Below, one piece after another: positions 8,683-18,315 of a stretch of DNA of 64,000 nucleotides; the stretch's first letter is position 1, and the number at the start of each line of letters is the position of its first letter. Both the position numbers and the translations under genes were made by a program. The stretch is from JADFUS01 sp036653215 (lineage in GTDB: Bacteria; Bacteroidota; Bacteroidia; Bacteroidales; Rikenellaceae). The stretch lies in contig JAVVUK010000001.1 of the NCBI GenBank assembly GCA_036653215.1, positions 6,161 to 70,160 of the forward strand, read 5' to 3'. The notes beneath the pieces are model-generated. The model worked only from the letters and a program-made list of their open reading frames with translations, was not told the origin of the DNA and did not search any database.

Positions 8683-9659
8683 TATATTACACCCTCATTT
8701 AAGATTGCATGGATATGGATTATTCCTTTATAGTTTTTATTTTCATCTGCAACAAGAAGCTGTGTGATCTTCCTTTTTTCCATGATTGTAAAGGCATGGA
8801 TCGCCAACTCCTCAGGATCTATGGTATATGGCGTTTTTGTCATTATTTCAGAAGCTTTCACATTGTCTATGTCATGTCTTTTTTGAAGCATACGACGCAA
8901 GTCTCCGTCTGTAATTATGCCACACAGAACTCCGTTTTTGTCTATTACAGCCGTTGCACCAAGTCGACGACAAGATATTTCTATTATCACCTCCTCAAGT
9001 GTAGCATCGGGAGATACAGAAGGTATATTTTCCGCATCTACAAGATCTATAACACGTACATAAAGTTGTTTCCCCAACGCACCACCAGGATGTATCTTAG
9101 CAAAATCATCTGCCGTCAGACCTCTCATCTTAAGCAGAGACATAGCAATAGCATCGCCCATTACAAGTTGTGCAGTAGTGCTTGATGTCGGAGCAAGATT
9201 GTTTGGACAAGCCTCATGATCAACATAAGAATTAACTATATGATCACAATTTTGAGCAAGATATGAATGGTCATTTCCGACCATACCCACTATCACGTTA
9301 TCGTATTTCAGATTACGTATAAGAGGAATAAGGACTTTTATCTCTGGTGTGTTTCCACTTTTTGATATGCAGATTATCACATCGTCCCTCTGTATCATAC
9401 CAAGATCGCCATGTATAGCATCGGCAGCGTGCATAAAAAGAGCAGGCGTGCCGGTAGAATTTAAGGTAGCAACTATTTTATTTGCTATAATAGCACTTTT
9501 ACCGATACCTGTCAATATCACACGACCTTTACTATTGTATAGTATATTGATGACATTAACGAAAGTATCATCGATAAAGTTCTTCAAAAAGTCTATTGCC
9601 TCAACCTCTTTTCTTATCACCTCACAAGCAAAGAGTTTTACATCAAAATTTTTTTTCAA
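8682..9659 (-). CDS. kdsD: KpsF/GutQ-family arabinose-5-phosphate isomerase
   Basis: 325 residues. An SIS sugar-isomerase domain (about 35-180; [20 protein letters not shown] and the SKSGNTPE phosphosugar loop) is followed by two CBS domains (about 205-325). It interconverts ribulose-5-phosphate and arabinose-5-phosphate, the first step to Kdo for lipopolysaccharide. KdsD, KpsF and GutQ cannot be told apart by sequence; no capsule or sugar-alcohol genes are nearby, so the core KdsD role is favoured. It is the first gene of the long minus-strand unit ending at coaE. Confidence 0.9.
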   Translation of the reverse strand: MKKNFDVKLFACEVIRKEVEAIDFLKNFIDDTFVNVINILYNSKGRVILTGIGKSAIIANKIVATLNSTGTPALFMHAADAIHGDLGMIQRDDVIICISKSGNTPEIKVLIPLIRNLKYDNVIVGMVGNDHSYLAQNCDHIVNSYVDHEACPNNLAPTSSTTAQLVMGDAIAMSLLKMRGLTADDFAKIHPGGALGKQLYVRVIDLVDAENIPSVSPDATLEEVIIEISCRRLGATAVIDKNGVLCGIITDGDLRRMLQKRHDIDNVKASEIMTKTPYTIDPEELAIHAFTIMEKRKITQLLVADENKNYKGIIHIHAILNEGVI

Positions 9660-9692
9660 AACAATGTTGTTTTTTTATTTAAAAGAATTTGT

Positions 9693-9700
9693 TATATTTG
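9693..9700 (+). promoter_or_regulatory. Putative -7 box for recQ
   Basis: TATATTTG matches TAnnTTTG. A TTG lies at 9667-9669, 23 nt upstream, a little farther than optimal. The transcript would have a leader of about 140 nt before the recQ ATG at 9847. It sits beside an opposing box at 9703-9710. Confidence 0.55.
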
Positions 9701-9702
9701 CA

Positions 9703-9710
9703 CAAAGGTA
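9703..9710 (-). promoter_or_regulatory. Putative -7 box for the kdsD-mnmA-nfn operon
   Basis: On the minus strand this reads TACCTTTG, matching TAnnTTTG, about 44 nt before the kdsD-like ATG. It faces the recQ box only 2 bp away, so both polymerases would contact the same DNA. No clear -33 TTTG was seen. Confidence 0.5.
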
Positions 9711-9846
9711 ATGTAGTTTTTCTAAAATGAGTAATTTGTATTACTATTTATTGATGACTTTTTAATCATATATGATAATTACATGACTAAAAGAGGCATA
9801 ACAAAATCAAAAACCATTTTATTGTAATGCCATAAAAAAAGAGCTA

Positions 9847-12030
9847 ATGAAGTTAGATATTTCTATAAAAGAACATCTTAAAAATAATTTCGGATTTGAT
9901 ACCTTTAAAGGTAACCAAGAGGCCATAATCCAAAATCTATTGGAGGGGAACGACACATTTGTACTCATGCCAACGGGAGGAGGTAAGTCTTTATGTTACC
10001 AACTACCAGCATTGATAATGGATGGTGTAGCGATAGTCATATCCCCGCTTATAGCACTTATGAAAAACCAGGTCGACTCTATGAGAGCCTTTTCTGAAGA
10101 CGACAGCGTAGTCCATTTCATAAATTCATCATTAAACAAATCGGCTCTTGCCAAAGTACATAGCGACATAAATAGCGGAAAGACAAAACTACTTTATTTT
10201 GCCCCTGAGTCCCTCACAAAAGAAGACAACATAAACCTGCTTAAAGGTCTAAAAATCTCTTTCTATGCCATAGACGAGGCACACTGTATCTCAGAATGGG
10301 GACACGACTTCCGCCCCGAATATCGACGCATAAGACCTATAATAAGCGAGATTGCTCCAGCTCCAATAATAGCATTAACGGCAACAGCAACGCCTAAGGT
10401 TCAACTTGACATACAACGTAATCTCGGAATGGAGGATGCTAAAGTATTCAAATCTTCTTTCAATAGAGACAACCTTTATTATGAAATAAGACCAAAGGTA
10501 AATCCCACGACCGAGATAATAAAATACATAAAACAAAATCCTCATAAATCGGGGATCATCTATTGTCTAAGCCGCAAAAAGGTTGAAGAGGTCACAAATG
10601 CTCTTCAAGTAAACGGCATCAAAGTTTTAGCCTACCATGCAGGCATGGACACCACACAAAGAGCATTAAACCAAGATCGCTTTTTAAAAGAAGAGGTAGA
10701 TGTCATTGTCGCCACAATAGCCTTTGGAATGGGCATTGACAAGTCGGATGTTCGTTTTGTAATACACTACGATATGCCCAAGAGCCTTGAGGGGTATTAT
10801 CAAGAAACAGGACGTGCAGGGCGTGACGGAGGCGAGGGAGTCTGCATAACGTTTTACAGTTATAAAGACATACAAAAGTTAGAGAAATTTATGCAAGGGA
10901 AACCTATCTCTGAACAAGAAATAGGGAAACTTCTAATACAAGAAACAACCGCTTATGCCGAGTCATCTACTTGTCGTCGTAAGTCACTGCTTCACTATTT
11001 TGGAGAGGTTTATGAACCTCAAAATTGTGGTAACTGCGACAACTGTCTTCATCCAAAAGCTACATTTGAAGCAAAAGAAGATCTTGTCACAGCCTTAGAG
11101 GTGCTTCAAGAAATTGGAGGAAGATTTAAGATCGATTATCTAATCAATGTAATTATCGGAAAAGCGACCGAAGCGGTCAAATCATATAAGCACAATAAAC
11201 TAAAATGCTTTGGCGTTGGTAAAGCCAAAGACGACAAATATTGGAACACCATTATTCGCCGTGCATTAATAAACCTATATATAGACAAAGATATTGAAAA
11301 TTATGGGCTTCTTTCTGTGAGCGAGAATGGTTACAAATATATTAAAAACCCATCATCAGTCATGATAAGCGTTGATAACGTATATCCAGAAGGCAGTGGA
11401 GATGATGTCATCGTTACAGCCCCTCGTGGAGGAAGTGCTGCCGATGATACCCTACTACAAATGTTAAAAGACTTAAGAAAGTCAGTTGCTAAAAAGCACA
11501 ACCTACCTCCATTTGTGATTTTCCAAGAACCGTCATTAGATGACATGGCAACCCTCTATCCTACAACTATGGAAGAGCTTTACAACGTCACGGGTGTAGG
11601 CAAAGGGAAAGCTCACAAATATGGCAACGAATTTATTGAACTAATAAAGAAATATGTAGAGGAAAACGACATCAGCCGTCCTCACGATTTTGTCGTCAAG
11701 AGCGTTGTAAACAAGAGTGAAAATAAAGTTTACATCATCAAAAGCATAGACCGACAAATGGAACTTGAAGATATTGCCGATGCGAAACGTCTTTCTATGG
11801 ACGAGTTGTTATCTGAAATTGAAGCGATAGTAAATTCGGGAACCAAAATCAACATCGACTACTACATAAAGATGGTTATGGACGACGATAAGGTAGGCGA
11901 CATTTATCAATATTTCAAAGAGGCACAAACAGACTCTTTAGAAGATGCCATATCTGAATTTAGTGCCGAATATTCCGAAGAGGAGATAAGGCTCATCAGA
12001 ATAAAATTCTTATCCGAAGTAGGCAACTAA
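9847..12030 (+). CDS. recQ: ATP-dependent DNA helicase RecQ
   Basis: 727 residues, the long form common in Bacteroidota. Walker A PTGGGKSL is at 42-49, DEAH at 143-146, and motif VI QETGRAGRDG at about 319-328. The RecQ zinc site is Cys376/Cys394/Cys397/Cys400. Winged-helix and HRDC domains follow (HRDC about 520-600, with GVGKGKAHKYG), then a C-terminal segment of about 115 residues that is probably a further helix-turn-helix domain. RecQ unwinds DNA 3' to 5' in recombination and stalled-fork repair. It is first on the plus strand, 28 nt before ksgA. Confidence 0.95.
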   Translation: MKLDISIKEHLKNNFGFDTFKGNQEAIIQNLLEGNDTFVLMPTGGGKSLCYQLPALIMDGVAIVISPLIALMKNQVDSMRAFSEDDSVVHFINSSLNKSALAKVHSDINSGKTKLLYFAPESLTKEDNINLLKGLKISFYAIDEAHCISEWGHDFRPEYRRIRPIISEIAPAPIIALTATATPKVQLDIQRNLGMEDAKVFKSSFNRDNLYYEIRPKVNPTTEIIKYIKQNPHKSGIIYCLSRKKVEEVTNALQVNGIKVLAYHAGMDTTQRALNQDRFLKEEVDVIVATIAFGMGIDKSDVRFVIHYDMPKSLEGYYQETGRAGRDGGEGVCITFYSYKDIQKLEKFMQGKPISEQEIGKLLIQETTAYAESSTCRRKSLLHYFGEVYEPQNCGNCDNCLHPKATFEAKEDLVTALEVLQEIGGRFKIDYLINVIIGKATEAVKSYKHNKLKCFGVGKAKDDKYWNTIIRRALINLYIDKDIENYGLLSVSENGYKYIKNPSSVMISVDNVYPEGSGDDVIVTAPRGGSAADDTLLQMLKDLRKSVAKKHNLPPFVIFQEPSLDDMATLYPTTMEELYNVTGVGKGKAHKYGNEFIELIKKYVEENDISRPHDFVVKSVVNKSENKVYIIKSIDRQMELEDIADAKRLSMDELLSEIEAIVNSGTKINIDYYIKMVMDDDKVGDIYQYFKEAQTDSLEDAISEFSAEYSEEEIRLIRIKFLSEVGN

Positions 12031-12058
12031 GCCACACCTAACCTAACACACTAATATA

Positions 12059-12850
12059 ATGTATGTAAAGCCAAAGAAGTATTTGGGGCAACACTTTTTA
12101 AAAGATTTATCAATAGCAGAACGTATTGCAAACAGCATAAACGACACATATTGCAAAGACACTCTTGAGGTAGGACCAGGAACTGGGGTCTTAACACAAT
12201 TTCTAATAAATCGTCCCGAACTTAACTTATATGCTGTTGAGGTAGACGGAGAGAGCATCGAATATTTAAAGGAAAACATACCTTCTTTAACCCCCAACTT
12301 GCTTGAGGGTGACTTTCTAAAGATGGACATACAAGCCCTTTTTCCAAACGGGGTAAATATAATAGGAAACTTCCCTTACAACATATCATCACAGATATAT
12401 TTTAAGATTATTGAAAATAGAGATTTAGTGCCTCTTTCAGTAGGGATGATACAAAAAGAGGTTGCTGAACGGATTGTTCATGCTCCCGGAAAAAAGGAAT
12501 ATGGGATATTAAGCGTCTTTCTACAGGCATATTACGATATAGAATACCTCTTTACCGTTGATGAAAATGTATTTAACCCACCCCCAAAGGTAAAAAGTGC
12601 CGTTATAAGATTGACCCGTAACTCACGTACCTCTTTAGGATGTGACGAAGTTCTCTTTCGTCAAGTTGTAAAAGCGACATTCCTCCATCGTCGCAAAACC
12701 ATAAGAAATACCATCATGGCATCCTTCCCTTGTGTGGAAGGGACTCATAAATTTTTCTCTCTACGCCCAGAAGTGCTCAGTGTAGATGATTTTGTGGAAC
12801 TGACAAATTTTGTAAGCCAATTTACAAGCAATGAAAGCAGCAAAGAATAA
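12059..12850 (+). CDS. rsmA: 16S rRNA (adenine1518-N6/adenine1519-N6)-dimethyltransferase
   Basis: 263 residues (KsgA/RsmA). It dimethylates two adenines in helix 45 of 16S rRNA late in 30S assembly. The family signature GQHFLKD is at residues 9-15, the SAM-binding motif LEVGPGTGVLT at about 37-47, and the catalytic NFPYNISS (NxPY-type motif IV) at about 105-112. The C-terminal helical domain includes FLHRRKT. The last 20 nt overlap the start of the downstream LtaS-like gene, suggesting co-translation. Confidence 0.95.
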   Translation: MYVKPKKYLGQHFLKDLSIAERIANSINDTYCKDTLEVGPGTGVLTQFLINRPELNLYAVEVDGESIEYLKENIPSLTPNLLEGDFLKMDIQALFPNGVNIIGNFPYNISSQIYFKIIENRDLVPLSVGMIQKEVAERIVHAPGKKEYGILSVFLQAYYDIEYLFTVDENVFNPPPKVKSAVIRLTRNSRTSLGCDEVLFRQVVKATFLHRRKTIRNTIMASFPCVEGTHKFFSLRPEVLSVDDFVELTNFVSQFTSNESSKE

Positions 12851-14768
12851 GATAGAGACAAACATCTATATAGCAACGATATACCGATTTATAGTCATGA
12901 TGCTCATTTTCCAAATTAGCAGACTTGGCTTTTACCTTTTTAATATAGACAGCTTTAGCGACACCTCCTTCTCTTCATACCTTAAAGTCATGAGAGGAGG
13001 TTTTGTTTTTGACCTTGCGGCACTCCTATATACAAATGCCATTTACATAGTATTAGAATTTTTTCCTTTTAAGATACGTGAGAATAAGAGATACCAAAAA
13101 GTAGCAAAATATATATTTATAATCACCAACAGTGCCGCTTTAATTGTTAATACGGTAGATTATATATATTTCAAATACACCTTTCGAAGAACTACCTCTA
13201 TGGTATTCAACGAGTTCAAAAACGAGACCAACATAGGATCTATGTTTTGGCAATTCTTTGCCGACTATTGGTATCTTCTCTTTGTCATCGTTCCGTTGAT
13301 CTATCTCATGATTTGGCTCTATGACAGAGTCGTGATAGGGCATACCAAGATAAAATCTAAACTTCTATACTACCCCATCTCACTTTTCATGTTGGCGTTG
13401 GCTATATTCCTATTCATCGGAGGGGTACGTGGAGGATATGCCCATAGCACCAGACCTATAACTATAAGTAACGCAACAGAATACATCACAAATGCAGGAG
13501 AGGAATTTATCGTTCTCAACACTCCTTTTTCCATATACCGCACCATAGGACAAGAAAAGCTCAACGAATATCATTTTTATGATACGGACACTTTAAAAAC
13601 TATATATTCGCCCATACACACTCCTAAAGACACTACTTCCATGAATAAGAAAAATGTGGTTGTCATAATTTTGGAAAGCTTTGGACGAGAGTATGTAGGA
13701 GCACTCAACAAAGACGAAAACATAAAAGGTTATAAAGGATACACCCCATTTTTAGACTCTTTAATTGGCGAGAGCCTCTATTTTAAACACGCCTTTGCCA
13801 ATGGCAAAAAATCTATCGATGCTATGGCTTCAATCATGGCTTCAATACCGTCATTCACAAAGCCTTTCATTCTGTCTGCATATTCACATAACAAGTTTGC
13901 TTCTCTAAACAGCCTCTTGGGAGGTGAGGGATATACAACAGCTTTTTATCATGGAGCACCAAATGGGTCAATGGGCTTTTTAGCCTTTTCCAAAAAAATA
14001 GGCACCGAATTATATATTGGGAAAGATGAGTATAACAACGACAACGACTTTGATGGGATGTGGGCTATCTGGGATGAGCCTTTCATGCAATTTATGGCTC
14101 ATAACCTAAGCACCCTGCAAGAGCCTTTTGCTGCTACCCTCTTTACCGCCTCGTCTCACCACCCATATAAGGTACCTGCAAAATATGAAGGTTCCTTTGA
14201 CAAGGGAAACATCCCTATGCACCAAGCAATAGGTTATAGCGACATGGCACTACGTAAATTCTTTGAGACAGCAAAAAAACAAGGATGGTATGAAAACACC
14301 ATTTTTGTAATCACAGCAGACCATACAAATCTTGAATATTACGATATGTATAAGACTACATATGGTAGATTTTACATACCTATCGTCTTCTATACTCCCA
14401 ATGGAGATCTTAAAGGCGAGAGAGAACAAACAATACAGCAGATAGATATACTACCTACAATACTGGAATATCTATCATACGATAAGCCATTCTTCAGCTT
14501 CGGAACATCACTACTCACCGAGAGCGAGGAAGATGCTTTCGCTGTAACCTATTATAATAGCGAATACGAGATCTATTATGGCGATTACCTACTCACCTTT
14601 AACGGAGAAAAAAGCACCGCTCTATACGACTATAAACACGACTGGCAGCTTAAGGACAACCTCCTTGACAAGAAAATTGAAATTAGAGATAAAATTGAAC
14701 GCAAGGGCAAGGCTTTCTTACAAACCTATAACCACGCCATGATAAACGACAAAATGGTCGTTCAATAA
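12831..14768 (+). CDS. LtaS/MdoB-like membrane sulfatase-fold phosphotransferase (copy 1)
   Basis: 645 residues. About five transmembrane helices (within 14-200) precede a periplasmic sulfatase-fold domain. Expected metal/catalytic positions by eye are Glu282 (in ILESFGRE), Ser328 (in GKKSIDAM, where LtaS has Thr), His443/His444 (SSHHP) and Asp497-His498 (TADHT). In Gram-positives this fold polymerises lipoteichoic acid; in Gram-negatives, relatives add phosphoglycerol or phosphoethanolamine to glucans or lipids. The substrate here is unknown. A paralogue of nearly equal length lies at 53329-55272. The start overlaps ksgA by 20 nt; no better downstream ATG precedes the first helix. Confidence 0.85.
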   Translation: MKAAKNKIETNIYIATIYRFIVMMLIFQISRLGFYLFNIDSFSDTSFSSYLKVMRGGFVFDLAALLYTNAIYIVLEFFPFKIRENKRYQKVAKYIFIITNSAALIVNTVDYIYFKYTFRRTTSMVFNEFKNETNIGSMFWQFFADYWYLLFVIVPLIYLMIWLYDRVVIGHTKIKSKLLYYPISLFMLALAIFLFIGGVRGGYAHSTRPITISNATEYITNAGEEFIVLNTPFSIYRTIGQEKLNEYHFYDTDTLKTIYSPIHTPKDTTSMNKKNVVVIILESFGREYVGALNKDENIKGYKGYTPFLDSLIGESLYFKHAFANGKKSIDAMASIMASIPSFTKPFILSAYSHNKFASLNSLLGGEGYTTAFYHGAPNGSMGFLAFSKKIGTELYIGKDEYNNDNDFDGMWAIWDEPFMQFMAHNLSTLQEPFAATLFTASSHHPYKVPAKYEGSFDKGNIPMHQAIGYSDMALRKFFETAKKQGWYENTIFVITADHTNLEYYDMYKTTYGRFYIPIVFYTPNGDLKGEREQTIQQIDILPTILEYLSYDKPFFSFGTSLLTESEEDAFAVTYYNSEYEIYYGDYLLTFNGEKSTALYDYKHDWQLKDNLLDKKIEIRDKIERKGKAFLQTYNHAMINDKMVVQ

Positions 14769-14823
14769 AGTAACGGTAAGATGCCGAGCGTCTATACACT
14801 CCAACAACCCAAGACTTTGATTA

Positions 14824-15354
14824 TTATTTAAAGAAGGAGAAATTTACACTTCCATACACTCTCTTCTCAGTGAAATGAGGATGTGAAGAGAAGTCTTTAT
14901 CTTTAGAATGTTCAAATATAAAAAGCCCATCGGGCGATAACATATCACGGGAGAATACGATATTAGGAAGTTCATCTATGCCTTCAAGGGCATATGGAGG
15001 ATCTGCAAATATGATGTCCCACGAAGCCTTCACTCTCTTTACAAATACAAAAGCATTAGTCTTTACGACCGACATATTTTCTATCTCTAACTTTTCTATT
15101 GTCTCGGCTATGAAACGGCTATGATGGAAGTCGCTTTCTATGCTTGTCACCTTTTTAGCACCACGTGAGGCAAACTCATAACCTATGGCTCCTGTTCCAG
15201 CAAAGAGGTCTAACACGTCACATTCCTCAAAATCTATGATGTTATTAAGTACGTTAAAGAGGTTTTCCTTAGCAAAATCCGTCGTAGGACGTGCCTTAAA
15301 GGAAGAGGGGGGTGTTATTACCCTACCTCTATATTTTCCACCGACAATTCTCAT
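14824..15354 (-). CDS. rsmD: 16S rRNA (guanine966-N2)-methyltransferase RsmD
   Basis: 176 residues. It methylates G966 of 16S rRNA. The SAM-binding motif DLFAGTGAIGYEF is at about 49-61 and the catalytic DPPY at 118-121. The N-terminus MRIVGGKYRGR and the RPTTDFAKENLFN segment are characteristic. It lies 3 nt after a DUF3822 gene, a pairing common in Bacteroidota. Confidence 0.93.
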   Translation of the reverse strand: MRIVGGKYRGRVITPPSSFKARPTTDFAKENLFNVLNNIIDFEECDVLDLFAGTGAIGYEFASRGAKKVTSIESDFHHSRFIAETIEKLEIENMSVVKTNAFVFVKRVKASWDIIFADPPYALEGIDELPNIVFSRDMLSPDGLFIFEHSKDKDFSSHPHFTEKRVYGSVNFSFFK

Positions 15355-15357
15355 TTT

Positions 15358-16083
15358 CTATTTATATTGTTGTTCAAAATATTTTGCAAAAGGCGTGCCT
15401 TCTACTTTCTTGGAATGACGCTTAAAGGCCAATGGGAAAAGCTCTTTCTCATCAAAGAGAGATACGACCTTGTCTATATCGTAAAGTTGGTTTAGCAAAG
15501 AGACCACAGATATGAGATTGTTAAAGTCACATCCGGCAATGGTATCAAAAGCGATTAAGCTATTTTTCTTAAAAAAGGCGTAACTAAAGACGTTGTTAAA
15601 TATAGAAATAAAGAGCATTCCCTTTTTGCTCTTCGTCGCACTCCACATTCCAGCCTCCAACACATATTGAAGAGCATTTACCATCTCCGAACTCTCGGCT
15701 GTAAGACGCACACTCTCAAGGAGTTTACTATCTACTACTGTCAAGAAAGAGATGTTACAAGAGCTTGTATGAAGCAGGGTCTCCCCTTTTTCACACACTA
15801 TGTTTTTCACAAAGAGATAGTCATTGTCGTATGTAGAGTCGTAAATATCATTTGGCACAGCGACAAACCTATCGGTAGATATTAGTAAGTTGGCACGTTG
15901 GAATAGACATACGCCACTATCTATTTTCGAGGATAGCAGTAATGCCGCATCTTCACCACCACATATCTCTACTGAGGCGAGTGTGTTTGTGTCATGACGA
16001 TAAAAAGAGAGTCCATTCAGCGAATACTGAATGGACAAACCTTTTGTAGCGTTATTTTTCGAAGCGAAAGATATAACTTCCAT
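15358..16083 (-). CDS. DUF3822 family protein
   Basis: 241 residues with no signal peptide or membrane helix. It is recognised by its position just upstream of rsmD and by an ASKHA-like two-half layout typical of DUF3822, for example LSIQYSLNGLSFYRHD near the N-terminus and FKRHSKKVEGTPF near the C-terminus. Its function is unknown. Coupling to rsmD suggests, but does not show, a link to ribosome maturation. Confidence 0.75.
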   Translation of the reverse strand: MEVISFASKNNATKGLSIQYSLNGLSFYRHDTNTLASVEICGGEDAALLLSSKIDSGVCLFQRANLLISTDRFVAVPNDIYDSTYDNDYLFVKNIVCEKGETLLHTSSCNISFLTVVDSKLLESVRLTAESSEMVNALQYVLEAGMWSATKSKKGMLFISIFNNVFSYAFFKKNSLIAFDTIAGCDFNNLISVVSLLNQLYDIDKVVSLFDEKELFPLAFKRHSKKVEGTPFAKYFEQQYK

Positions 16084-16120
16084 ATTTTATTTTAGTTTCT
16101 AAAAACTGATATGAAGATAA

Positions 16121-16732
16121 TTAATCTTCCCAGTTTCCTGCATCGTTATTAGGAGATGTTAACGAACCGACCTTAAGACCAGGATATTTATCCATAGATG
16201 TATATCTGTCAACAAGGTTTATTATCTCTTGATCATTTCCTACACTTTGCATAAACACAGTATAAGGAGTTTTTGCTTCAAATATAGGAACTATAACTGA
16301 AGATTCTGTTTTCACCTCCTTAGCACCAAGTTCAAATTCTACATTTTCTGTGAATGGTACATATCTCAAATCGTCAAAGTTTACATTACGACCAGAAAAG
16401 ATAGTGTCTCTTATTGCCATTTTTATTTTCTCAGTCTTAACACGACCTTGAGCAACAGCTAATGAGTCATCCAAAGAACCCATAGACTTTTCGTAAACAA
16501 GACTATCGTTCTTTAAGAACATGATAAGAGTGTCGAAACTACCGGTGTATTTGTTGTAGTTACGTTTGTATGCACGTTCGGCATCACGAATATCCTTAAG
16601 TCTTTGTACAACTTCCTTTTGACGAGACGCTAAGGCTGTTTGAAACTCTACAGTGGCCGCAGGGATACGATATACCCAATAAGCAAGGCCGATTATTGCA
16701 ACAAGCAAAACAACTTTTATTACTGTTTTCAT
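16121..16732 (-). CDS. Conserved membrane-anchored protein of unknown function
   Basis: 203 residues. One N-terminal hydrophobic helix (about 4-22) is followed by a charged coiled-coil-like stretch (about 30-60, RQKEVVQRLKDIRDAERAYK) and a soluble periplasmic or cytoplasmic domain rich in beta-type segments. The AERAYKR and YTGSFDTL phrasing resembles proteins seen beside DUF3822/rsmD in other Bacteroidales, but I do not recognise a named domain. It is the first gene of the unit with DUF3822 and rsmD; a -7 box lies at 16783-16790. A type IV pilin-like role was considered because of the single helix, but the prepilin cleavage motif is absent. Confidence 0.65.
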   Translation of the reverse strand: MKTVIKVVLLVAIIGLAYWVYRIPAATVEFQTALASRQKEVVQRLKDIRDAERAYKRNYNKYTGSFDTLIMFLKNDSLVYEKSMGSLDDSLAVAQGRVKTEKIKMAIRDTIFSGRNVNFDDLRYVPFTENVEFELGAKEVKTESSVIVPIFEAKTPYTVFMQSVGNDQEIINLVDRYTSMDKYPGLKVGSLTSPNNDAGNWED

Positions 16733-16782
16733 TTTTATTATTTTATATTTTTATTTAATTCGGATTTCAACAATACGCTCTG

Positions 16783-16790
16783 CAAAGTTA
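16783..16790 (-). promoter_or_regulatory. Putative -7 box for the DUF3822-rsmD unit
   Basis: Reads TAACTTTG on the minus strand, a full match to TAnnTTTG. The expected leader to the ATG at 16732 is about 45 nt. Confidence 0.5.
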
Positions 16791-16846
16791 TAAAAAAAAG
16801 AATACAGTAATATATAAAATCAATTTTTTTTAAATATTTTTTACAT

Positions 16847-16854
16847 TATCTTTA
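16847..16854 (+). promoter_or_regulatory. Weak putative -7 box for the RecD-like gene
   Basis: TATCTTTA differs from TAnnTTTG only in the last base. Only 7 nt separate it from the ATG at 16862, so the mRNA would be nearly leaderless if the box is used. Confidence 0.4.
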
Positions 16855-16861
16855 CAACAAT

Positions 16862-18286
16862 ATGCTATCAACGTTTATAGAAAAGAAAATAGAAGGCAAT
16901 TTTGGCTTCGTAACTACCGACGATCAAAAAGCTTTAATATCAGTTTTAGGAGAGTTTGTCGCAGGTGGTGACAGCTCTAACATACTCATTATCAACGGAT
17001 ATGCAGGAACAGGAAAGACATCTATAATTTCTGCTCTTGCCACAACCCTACATCAATTAGAAAGACAATGCTTTCTTTTAGCACCAACTGGACGTGCCGC
17101 AAAAGTTATGAGTTATTATTCATCTTTTGAGGCTTTAACCATCCATAAAAAGATATATCGTCAAAAATCGGCAACCATAGAGTCGTTTGTTCTCAACTTT
17201 AACAAGTCGCATAATGCTTTTTTCATAATTGATGAGGCTTCTATGATCTCGTCTTCCTCTTACGAAAACAACATTTTTGGCTCTGGAAACCTGCTTCAAG
17301 ACCTAATTGAATATGTGGCAGCTGGAGATAACGGAAAAATAATCCTTGTTGGGGATAAAGCTCAGCTTCCTCCTGTAGGTAGCGACATAAGTCCTGCTTT
17401 AAATGTGAATGAGTTAGACCAATTTGCCCCTACACGTTTTGTAGAGATACGTCAGGTGGTGCGTCAAGAGCTAAATTCAGGAATATTATATAACGCAACC
17501 CTGTGCCGTCTACTTATAGAAAAGGGAAACGGCGGTTTTCCTCATTTCAACCTTAAATATCCCGATTTTCAACGCATAGAAGGAACAGACTTCCTTGAGA
17601 CTTTAGAAAATATGTATTCTACATATGGACAAGGAAACTGCATCGTCATAACCCGATCTAACAAACAAGCCAACCGCTTTAACCAAGCCATTCGTAGCCG
17701 TGTGATGTTTCAAGAAGAGGAAATAGACTCTTCGGATATGCTTATGGTTGTGAAAAACAACTATCACTATTCTCTCACGCCAGACAAGGAAGAACAAGGC
17801 GATGGCGATTTTATAGCCAATGGAGACATTGCCGTTGTGAGACGCATCAAGAAATATCAAGAAATATATGGTTTTCGTTTTGTAGATGCGTCGCTCCGTT
17901 TTCCAGACTCTGATGAGGTGGAGATCGAATGTAAGCTTCTTTTAGACACTCTCTCATCGGAAAGCCCATCGCTATCTTACAACGACAACAAACGTCTATT
18001 TGCCGCTGTTGAAGGCGATTATGCGAACATAAAGAGCAAACGTGAGAGGTATAAAAAGATGAAAGAAGACCCATATATGAACGCTCTACAAATAAAATTT
18101 GCATACGCCATAACGTGTCATAAAGCACAAGGAGGACAGTGGGATGCCGTCTTTGTAGATCGTATGATATGGGGTGAAGAGCAGATGACCACAGAGCTTT
18201 TACGTTGGTTGTATACCGCTATCACACGTGCTAAAAAACGCCTTTTCCTACTTAATTTTCCAGATACTTTTTTTGATGCACAATAA
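16862..18286 (+). CDS. RecD-like ATP-dependent DNA helicase (exodeoxyribonuclease V alpha-like, UvrD_C_2 domain)
   Basis: 474 residues. Walker A NGYAGTGKTS is at about 45-54 and Walker B IIDEAS near 122-127. GDKAQLPPVGSD is motif III of SF1B helicases. The C-terminal 2B/UvrD-like part has ITCHKAQGGQWDAVFVD and the motif VI arginine in YTAITRAKKR. The N-terminal RecBCD-interaction domain of RecD is absent, and no recB or recC is present. It is therefore a short stand-alone SF1B 5'-3' helicase of the RecD2/PIF1-like group. Its exact role (repair, fork processing) is not determined. Confidence 0.85.
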   Translation: MLSTFIEKKIEGNFGFVTTDDQKALISVLGEFVAGGDSSNILIINGYAGTGKTSIISALATTLHQLERQCFLLAPTGRAAKVMSYYSSFEALTIHKKIYRQKSATIESFVLNFNKSHNAFFIIDEASMISSSSYENNIFGSGNLLQDLIEYVAAGDNGKIILVGDKAQLPPVGSDISPALNVNELDQFAPTRFVEIRQVVRQELNSGILYNATLCRLLIEKGNGGFPHFNLKYPDFQRIEGTDFLETLENMYSTYGQGNCIVITRSNKQANRFNQAIRSRVMFQEEEIDSSDMLMVVKNNYHYSLTPDKEEQGDGDFIANGDIAVVRRIKKYQEIYGFRFVDASLRFPDSDEVEIECKLLLDTLSSESPSLSYNDNKRLFAAVEGDYANIKSKRERYKKMKEDPYMNALQIKFAYAITCHKAQGGQWDAVFVDRMIWGEEQMTTELLRWLYTAITRAKKRLFLLNFPDTFFDAQ

Positions 18287-18315
18287 AGGTCATAGTCTCC
18301 AAGCATGGCACGTGT

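Noticed and set aside
12831..14768. True lipoteichoic acid synthase
   Set aside because: The organism has Gram-negative lipid A genes; only the fold and membrane layout match LtaS.
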